DNA of 17,603 bases from Treponema sp. (GTDB lineage Bacteria; Spirochaetota; Spirochaetia; Treponematales; Treponemataceae): positions 1-17,603 of the forward strand of contig JAGARY010000317.1 in NCBI GenBank assembly GCA_017622055.1. The letters are read 5' to 3'. The translations under genes were made by a program, and so were the position numbers. The first letter of the stretch is position 1. Each line of letters starts with the position of its first letter. The notes under the pieces are model-generated. The model did not search any database and was not told the origin of the DNA. It saw nothing but the letters and a program-made list of their open reading frames with translations. Of the stretch, positions 13,335 to 17,603 are shown in pieces.

Positions 13335-14203
13335 ATGCATAAAATTTCTGTAAGTGATGTTCGAGTTTTGCCTGGGGATGCTGGGTTTTTGATGGATGAT
13401 GGAAAAACTTCTATTTTGTACGATTGTGGATTTGCTTTTACTGGAGAAAAACTTGCTCAAAATGTAAAAAATCTGCTTGGGAATCGGAATCTTGATTTTA
13501 TTTTTTTGACACATTCTCATTATGACCACGCTTTGGGGTCGGTTTATGTAAAAGAAATTTTTCCAGAAGCAAAAGTTGTGGCAGGAAGTTATGCTGCGGG
13601 AATTTTTAAAAAAGATTCTGCCAAAAAAGTGATGAGAGATTTGGACCAAAAATTTGCAGCAAAAAATGGAGTAAAAAATTATAGAGATTTAATTGATAAT
13701 CTTTGCGTTGATGTTGAAGTTTTGGATGGTGATAAAATTCAATGTGGGGAAATGACTTTTACAGTTGTGGAACTTCCGGGGCATACAAAATGTTCGGTGG
13801 GTTTTTATCTTGAAGAAAATGAACTTTTGCTTGGAACAGAAACTTTGGGCGTTTACACTGGAACAGAAAAAATCATTCCATCTTATTTGGTTGGTTTTGA
13901 TTTGACAATGAAATCTTTTGAAAAGCGGAAAAATTAAAAATCAAAAATATATTAGTTCCACATTACGGACTTTTGAACCAAAAGGAATCTGCATTTTATT
14001 TGGAAAAGGGAAAAGAAAATTCGGTAGAAACTGCAAATGAAATTTTATCAAGTTTGAAGGCAGGTGTTTCTAAAGTTCAAATTTTGGAACAATTCAAAGA
14101 AAAATATTATGTTGGCTATGTAAAAGAAATTTATCCAATTGATGCAATGGAACTAAACACAAATATTATGATTAATTTGATTGAAAGAGAACTGATGGAA
14201 TAG
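13335..14203 (+). pseudogene. Metallo-beta-lactamase fold hydrolase, split by a one-base frameshift near 13925
   Basis: The first frame (13335-13937, 200 residues) carries THSHYDH with the metal ligands HSHYDH at 60-65, PGH with His150 and LLGTETLG near 166-172. It ends abruptly after SFEKRKN. The adjoining frame, read from 13925, continues AEKLKIKNILVPHYG and on to a stop at 14203, supplying the last expected metal ligand (His of PHYG) and a C-terminal helix region. Joining the two gives a normal protein of about 290 residues. The simplest reading is loss of one G in AAGCGG at 13923-13928. The second frame's own ATG at 13973 lacks a ribosome site. Alternatives are a sequencing error or a -1 slip; the site is not a classic slippery heptamer. 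The family hydrolyses many substrates, and this one is unknown. Confidence 0.8.
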
Positions 14204-14222
14204 TTATGGTAAGAAAAGTTTG

Positions 14223-14279
14223 TATCGGCAAAATAAAACTTTATTTATTACGTAAAATTATCTTGTATTTTTGCCGATA
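14223..14279. promoter_or_regulatory. Perfect 11-base inverted repeat upstream of the Fic gene, possible operator
   Basis: TATCGGCAAAA (14223-14233) and TTTTGCCGATA (14269-14279) are exact reverse complements separated by 35 bases; a TTACGTAA palindrome (14248-14255) lies near the middle. No T tract follows, so it is not a terminator for the preceding gene. A GATAAT (14276-14281) overlaps the right arm and could be a -10 box. The Fic protein has an N-terminal HTH, so autoregulation is a reasonable guess. I see no other feature in the 94-base spacer. Confidence 0.45.
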
Positions 14280-14297
14280 ATGTGGTAAATTTTTCCT

Positions 14298-15206
14298 ATG
14301 GGAAGAAAAGTTTATTATAGCGTACAAGACATTTCTAAAACTTGGGAAGTTGCAGAGCGAACTGTTCGATATTATTGCGAAGAAGGTCGAGTTCCTGGAG
14401 CAATTTTGCAAGGAAAAACTTGGCTCATTCCACCAGATGCAGAAAAACCAGCTCGTCAAAAGCGTCATGTAAAATTTTCAAAAAACGATACTATTCTTTC
14501 GGTTTTAAAACGAGAAAAAGATGCTCGGCTAAAAGGTGGAATTTATCATAGTGTGCAAATCAACCTAACTTATAATTCAAATTACATTGAAGGTTCCAAA
14601 TTAACAGAAGAGCAAACTCGCCATATTTTTGAAACAAAAACACTTGGAGCTACAGAAAATCCTGTAAAAGTTGATGATATTGTAGAAACTGTGAATCACT
14701 TTAGATGCGTAGATTTAGTAATTGATGGGGCAAAATCAAAATTAACAGAAAGTTTTATAAAACAGCTTCATTTTATTTTAAAATCGGGCACAACAGACAG
14801 TTTGCAAAGTTGGTTCAAAGTTGGTGGATACAAGTTGCTAGAAAACGAAGTTGGAAACACAGCAACTGCAAAACCAGAAGAAGTTCCACAAAAAATAAAG
14901 GCACTTTTAAAAGAATACAATTCAAAAGAAAAAATCACTTTGGAAGATATTTTAGATTTTCACGTTCAATTTGAAAAAATCCATCCTTTTCAAGACGGAA
15001 ACGGTCGCGTGGGAAGACTTATTATGTTCAAAGAGTGCTTAAAACACAATATTGTGCCATTTATCATTACCGACGAAGTAAAACTTTTTTATTACCGCGG
15101 CATTTCAGAGTGGCACAATATCAAAGGTTATCTTACAGACACATGTCTTTCTTGCCAAGACGAGTTTAAGGAAGTTTTGAAAAGGTTTGGGATTCCGTTT
15201 TTTTAA
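14298..15206 (+). CDS. Fic-domain protein with N-terminal helix-turn-helix (AMPylase-like, class II)
   Basis: Fic proteins usually transfer AMP from ATP to a hydroxyl of a target protein. In this 302-residue protein HPFQDGNGRVGR at 229-240 is the complete active-site motif with catalytic His229. SNYIEG at 94-99 fits the inhibitory S/TxxxEG/N motif; its N-terminal position makes this a class II, self-inhibited Fic, Glu98 being the expected blocking residue. Residues 1-50 (VYYSVQDISKTWEVAERTVRYYCEEG then VPGA and WLIPP) look like an excisionase/MerR-type HTH, so it may bind DNA. No antitoxin gene is adjacent, in line with internal inhibition. The ribosome site is weak. The last 41 bases overlap the end of the opposing membrane protein gene. 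The target is unknown. Confidence 0.9.
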   Translation: MGRKVYYSVQDISKTWEVAERTVRYYCEEGRVPGAILQGKTWLIPPDAEKPARQKRHVKFSKNDTILSVLKREKDARLKGGIYHSVQINLTYNSNYIEGSKLTEEQTRHIFETKTLGATENPVKVDDIVETVNHFRCVDLVIDGAKSKLTESFIKQLHFILKSGTTDSLQSWFKVGGYKLLENEVGNTATAKPEEVPQKIKALLKEYNSKEKITLEDILDFHVQFEKIHPFQDGNGRVGRLIMFKECLKHNIVPFIITDEVKLFYYRGISEWHNIKGYLTDTCLSCQDEFKEVLKRFGIPFF

Positions 15207-15645
15207 TCTGATTTCCCACAGAAAGACCAATATGACTTGGTGCAAAAATTACTGCAAAAATGATTAGCAAAAGGTGGCGGCTCATAAATCCACTGAAAAG
15301 GAAAACTACTGCTGGAATTACAGAAAGTGTGATTGCTTTAAAAAGATTGTTTTTTCTAAAACAGATTATCCAAATTAGGCAGTAAGCAAAAATTAGGATG
15401 AAATTTACAATTAAATAAATTGCAAAGGCAGAATCTGAACAAAATCCAAAATATGTTCCTGGAATATTAAAAATCATCATGGCAAAACATCCATAGCGCC
15501 CGATTTGTTCAAATATTTCTAGGATTTTTGCGATTTTGCTTTTCCAAGGATTTTCAAAACCGTCTTTGCATTTTAGAGCAAAAACAATGTTTGGAATCAT
15601 GATGAGAATAATAAAACTTAGTCCGAAGGGGTTAAAAAATTCCAT
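15166..15645 (-). CDS. Uncharacterised membrane protein, about five helices
   Basis: The 159-residue protein starts MEFFNPFGLSFIILIMIPNI and has hydrophobic segments near residues 8-25, 52-68, 72-97, 105-122 and 124-140. The stretch KILEIFEQIGRYGCFAMMIFNIPG between the first two helices looks conserved in style: I recall similar uncharacterised proteins from clostridia and spirochaetes, but no function is known to me. The start at 15645 is preferred because a -10 box TATAAT (15657-15652) lies 6 bases upstream; an ATG at 15663 lies upstream of that box. There is no Shine-Dalgarno, which suggests a leaderless mRNA. The gene converges on the Fic gene and overlaps it by 41 bases, so each 3' end is coding on the other strand. 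Confidence 0.7.
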   Translation of the reverse strand: MEFFNPFGLSFIILIMIPNIVFALKCKDGFENPWKSKIAKILEIFEQIGRYGCFAMMIFNIPGTYFGFCSDSAFAIYLIVNFILIFAYCLIWIICFRKNNLFKAITLSVIPAVVFLFSGFMSRHLLLIIFAVIFAPSHIGLSVGNQIKKTESQTFSKLP

Positions 15646-15651
15646 GAGATT

Positions 15652-15657
15652 ATTATA
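15652..15657 (-). promoter_or_regulatory. -10 box for the uncharacterised membrane protein gene
   Basis: A perfect TATAAT on the minus strand, 6 bases before the ATG at 15645. No convincing -35 box is found 16-18 bases upstream, where the structured element copy C begins, so the promoter is weaker evidence than at trkA or der. Confidence 0.4.
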
Positions 15658-15669
15658 TACCATTTTTTT

Positions 15670-15804
15670 GCGTTAGGGTATGGAGCACCGCCGAAGGCGT
15701 TCGTGAAAGTTTTGAGCTAAGCGAGGAACTTTCACGAATGGAGCGAAAGCGGAAGTGCGGAACACCCGACCTGTAGCGACTGAAAGGAGCGGAAGGGAAC
15801 GCCC
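15670..15804 (+). repeat. GC-rich structured intergenic element, copy C
   Basis: Core at 15685-15758: GCAC, hairpin CGCC-GAA-GGCG, a perfect 12-base arm (15700-15711 with 15727-15738), TGGAGC, tetraloop mini-hairpin GC-GAAA-GC (15743-15750), GGAA, GTGC. GCAC (15685-15688) pairs with GTGC (15755-15758). Outside it GGGT (15676-15679) can pair with ACCC (15764-15767) and GCGTT (15670-15674) with AACGC (15798-15802), so the ends of the element close on each other. It is the clearest copy of the family also seen at 6438-6543 and 9061-9126. It lies between divergent genes. Confidence 0.75.
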
Positions 15805-15859
15805 AAATTATTATAAACACAAATTTTATTTTTCATCATACAAAATCCAAGTTTAATCC

Positions 15860-15888
15860 TTGACCAATTAAAATCTATGTAATAACAT
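15860..15888 (+). promoter_or_regulatory. Promoter of the ABC-F gene (TTGACC-17-TAACAT)
   Basis: TTGACC (15860-15865) matches 5 of 6 and TAACAT (15883-15888) 4 of 6 positions with a 17-base spacer. The start near 15895 gives a leader of about 110 bases, which contains AGGAG (15913-15917), a start-stop pair ATGTAA (15931-15936) and a T8 run (15905-15912). I see no strong terminator hairpin in it. Confidence 0.4.
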
Positions 15889-16004
15889 AAAGGTATCTAA
15901 TCTATTTTTTTTAGGAGTTATAAGAACCGAATGTAAGTATCTGTTTTTGTTTTATTTTGAATGTTCTCAACGGCAATTTTTATTAAACATTAACAGAGGT
16001 TTTT

Positions 16005-17600
16005 ATGATTTCGAATTTCTTACAAATAAATAATTTAACATTTTCATATTCAAATTCTTCTACTCAACTTTTTGATGATTTTTCGCTGGCTTTTTATGAT
16101 GGTTGGACCACTCTTGCTGGAAGTAACGGAACTGGAAAATCTACTTTGCTAAAGCTGATTGCTTCTCATATATTTTGTGACGATGGAAAGATTCTTTTTA
16201 ATGGAAATCTTGTAACAAAAGAATTTGCAGAACAGAAAATCATTTATTGTTCTCAAGAAACTTCCCAAATTCCAGAAAATCTTTATGTGGCATTTTGGAG
16301 TCCGGAAAATGATGTTCGTAAGTTTTTTTCAATGTTGCAAATTACAGAAGCTCAACTTGAACGCTGGGAAACACTTTCCGGCGGTGAAAAAAAACGGATT
16401 CAAATTGCTTGTGCTTTGGCAGAAAATCCTGATGTTTTGCTTTTGGACGAACCTACAAATCATCTTGATGAATTAAGCAAGAATCTAATTATTGGGACTT
16501 TAAAAGAATTTTTGGGAATTGGAATTGTTGTTAGTCACGACAGAAATTTTTGTGATGAACTTTGTAAAAAAACTGTGTGGCTTTATAGAGAAAATGTGAA
16601 GTTTCTGGGTGGAAAAGATTTTGTTGTGGCAGAAAGTTTTAATGCATCCTTTTCAGATTCAATCAAATTAATGGAAGAAAATGCAGCTTCTAGCCGAAAT
16701 GCTTGGAATCAACTTGATAAAAAAGCAAAAACTGAACAAAGTCGAATTCATCAGTTACAAGTGGAAGCGGAAAAAAGTAAGGCTCGGTTGCAAAAAAGGG
16801 GCATTGCAGATAAAAATGACCACGACACCAAGCGAAAAATTGATGTTGCCCGTGTTTCTGGAAAAGACAGAGTTGCAGGTGACGCAAAATCTAGGGCAGA
16901 AAGTCAATTGGCACATACAGAAAAAATGTTGGGTGCAACTTCAAAAGCATTAAAGCGAAAAGAAGGATTTTCGATTGTTGCTGATGAAAACAAAAATAAT
17001 TTTTCTTTAGTTTTGGAAAGCACAAATCTTGAAGCTGGAGATTACAAACTTTTTATTCCGCAACTCGAATTTGATGCAAAATCAAAAATTGCTCTAACTG
17101 GATTAAATGGAAGCGGAAAAACTCTTTTTATAAATCATCTTTTGGAAGTTTTAAAACAAAAGGGAAAAGCCGAAAAAGTTTTGTATTTGCCTCAAGAGAT
17201 TTTGGAAACAGAGGAACAAAGGATTTTATCTGATTTTTGCAATTGTGATGACGATTTACGGGGCGAAATCCTTTCTACTTTGTATAGATTGGGAAGCGAA
17301 CCTTTAAGTTTGAGTCAGCACAATGAAGAAAAATCTTCTAAAATGTCTGTTAGTCCAGGGGAACTTAGAAAATTGATAATTGCAATGGGAATTTCTAGCC
17401 CAATTTCTTTTATGATTTTGGACGAACCTACAAATCACATGGATATTACAAGTGTAATGGCTTTGGAACAAGCGTTGCATCAAGTTGATTGTGGACTTTT
17501 GATTGTAAGTCACGACAAAATCTTTTTAGAAAAAGTTTGCCAAAAAAACTGGCATATCAAACGAGAAAACAACGCAGGAAAATTAGAATGCAATATTTAA
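16005..17600 (+). CDS. ABC-F family ATP-binding protein
   Basis: ABC-F proteins are soluble twin ATPases that act on the ribosome rather than in transport; some relieve antibiotic block, others adjust translation. In this 531-residue protein the first domain has Walker A GSNGTGKST at 39-47, signature LSGGE at 124-128, Walker B and family motif LLLDEPTNHLD at 145-155 and SHDR at 177-180. A charged linker of about 130 residues (200-330) holds the expected tRNA-interaction helices. The second domain has GLNGSGKT at 366-373, a degenerate signature VSPGE at 449-453, ILDEPTNHMD at 471-480 and SHDK. The ribosome site GAGG lies 7 bases before the ATG. The stop is 3 bases from the window edge, so the gene is complete. 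Whether it gives antibiotic resistance cannot be told from motifs. Confidence 0.9.
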   Translation: MISNFLQINNLTFSYSNSSTQLFDDFSLAFYDGWTTLAGSNGTGKSTLLKLIASHIFCDDGKILFNGNLVTKEFAEQKIIYCSQETSQIPENLYVAFWSPENDVRKFFSMLQITEAQLERWETLSGGEKKRIQIACALAENPDVLLLDEPTNHLDELSKNLIIGTLKEFLGIGIVVSHDRNFCDELCKKTVWLYRENVKFLGGKDFVVAESFNASFSDSIKLMEENAASSRNAWNQLDKKAKTEQSRIHQLQVEAEKSKARLQKRGIADKNDHDTKRKIDVARVSGKDRVAGDAKSRAESQLAHTEKMLGATSKALKRKEGFSIVADENKNNFSLVLESTNLEAGDYKLFIPQLEFDAKSKIALTGLNGSGKTLFINHLLEVLKQKGKAEKVLYLPQEILETEEQRILSDFCNCDDDLRGEILSTLYRLGSEPLSLSQHNEEKSSKMSVSPGELRKLIIAMGISSPISFMILDEPTNHMDITSVMALEQALHQVDCGLLIVSHDKIFLEKVCQKNWHIKRENNAGKLECNI

Positions 17601-17603
17601 AAA

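Noticed and set aside
13920..13937. Programmed -1 frameshifting as the main reading of the split metallo-beta-lactamase gene
   Set aside because: GAAAAGCGG is not a canonical X-XXY-YYZ heptamer in the zero frame and no strong stimulatory stem follows; a one-base loss or sequencing error is simpler.
15670..15804. Integron attC sites as explanation for the structured elements (GTTAGGG at one end)
   Set aside because: The end does not fully match GTTRRRY, the fold is multi-branched rather than one long imperfect hairpin, the neighbours are housekeeping genes, and no integrase is present.
1..17603. tRNA genes, rRNA, CRISPR array, complete insertion sequence, prophage
   Set aside because: No cloverleaf, no rRNA segment, no regularly spaced identical repeats, and no transposase other than the partial Rpn-family gene was seen in reading both strands; a short tRNA could only be excluded by a covariance search.

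Overview
The window is AT-rich bacterial chromosome. Gene content, codon use and the GC-rich intergenic elements fit a spirochaete of the Treponema group. That assignment comes from recognition of protein families and repeat style; no single marker here proves it. I see no rRNA, tRNA, CRISPR array or complete insertion sequence. Genes are mostly housekeeping or transport genes with short spacers, interrupted by intergenic blocks of dispersed palindromic or structured repeats.

Left part (1-6386). A partial Rpn/PD-(D/E)XK family gene runs off the left edge on the minus strand. About 570 bases without a large gene follow, holding repeat fragments, a terminator-like hairpin, two good sigma-70-like promoters and a 5-codon upstream ORF behind a perfect Shine-Dalgarno. 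Then come a pantothenate kinase (coaX) and an ECF-transporter S component 13 bases downstream, a probable pantothenate uptake and activation pair. Next are trkA and trkH, the regulatory and channel subunits of a Trk/Ktr-type potassium importer, separated by a palindromic repeat. A leaderless GH5 glycosidase without signal peptide follows (leaderless in the protein sense only; its mRNA has a good ribosome site).

Middle (6400-11486). An MntP-like membrane protein (minus) is divergent from the ribosome-assembly GTPase der. A repeat block ending in a strong terminator separates der from a small MerR-type regulator and an Rsm22-like protein, which appear to form an operon. A small four-helix membrane protein converges on them, and its terminator lies inside the end of the Rsm22 gene.

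Right part (11593-17600). A CrtI/phytoene-desaturase-like FAD oxidoreductase (minus), a metallo-beta-lactamase-fold gene broken by a one-base frameshift, an HTH-Fic protein preceded by a perfect inverted repeat, an overlapping convergent membrane protein, and an ABC-F ATPase with a roughly 110-base leader.

The most unusual signal is a family of three GC-rich structured intergenic elements (near 6438-6543 minus, 9061-9126 plus, 15685-15758 plus). They share a junction-like core, while an outer stem (GCAA/TTGC, GCCC/GGGC, GCAC/GTGC) and a central arm differ in sequence between copies but stay complementary in each. This is covariation expected of a conserved folded structure. A second theme is a -10 box placed 6-7 bases before a start codon with no Shine-Dalgarno (trkA, der, and the minus-strand membrane gene at 15645), suggesting leaderless transcripts.
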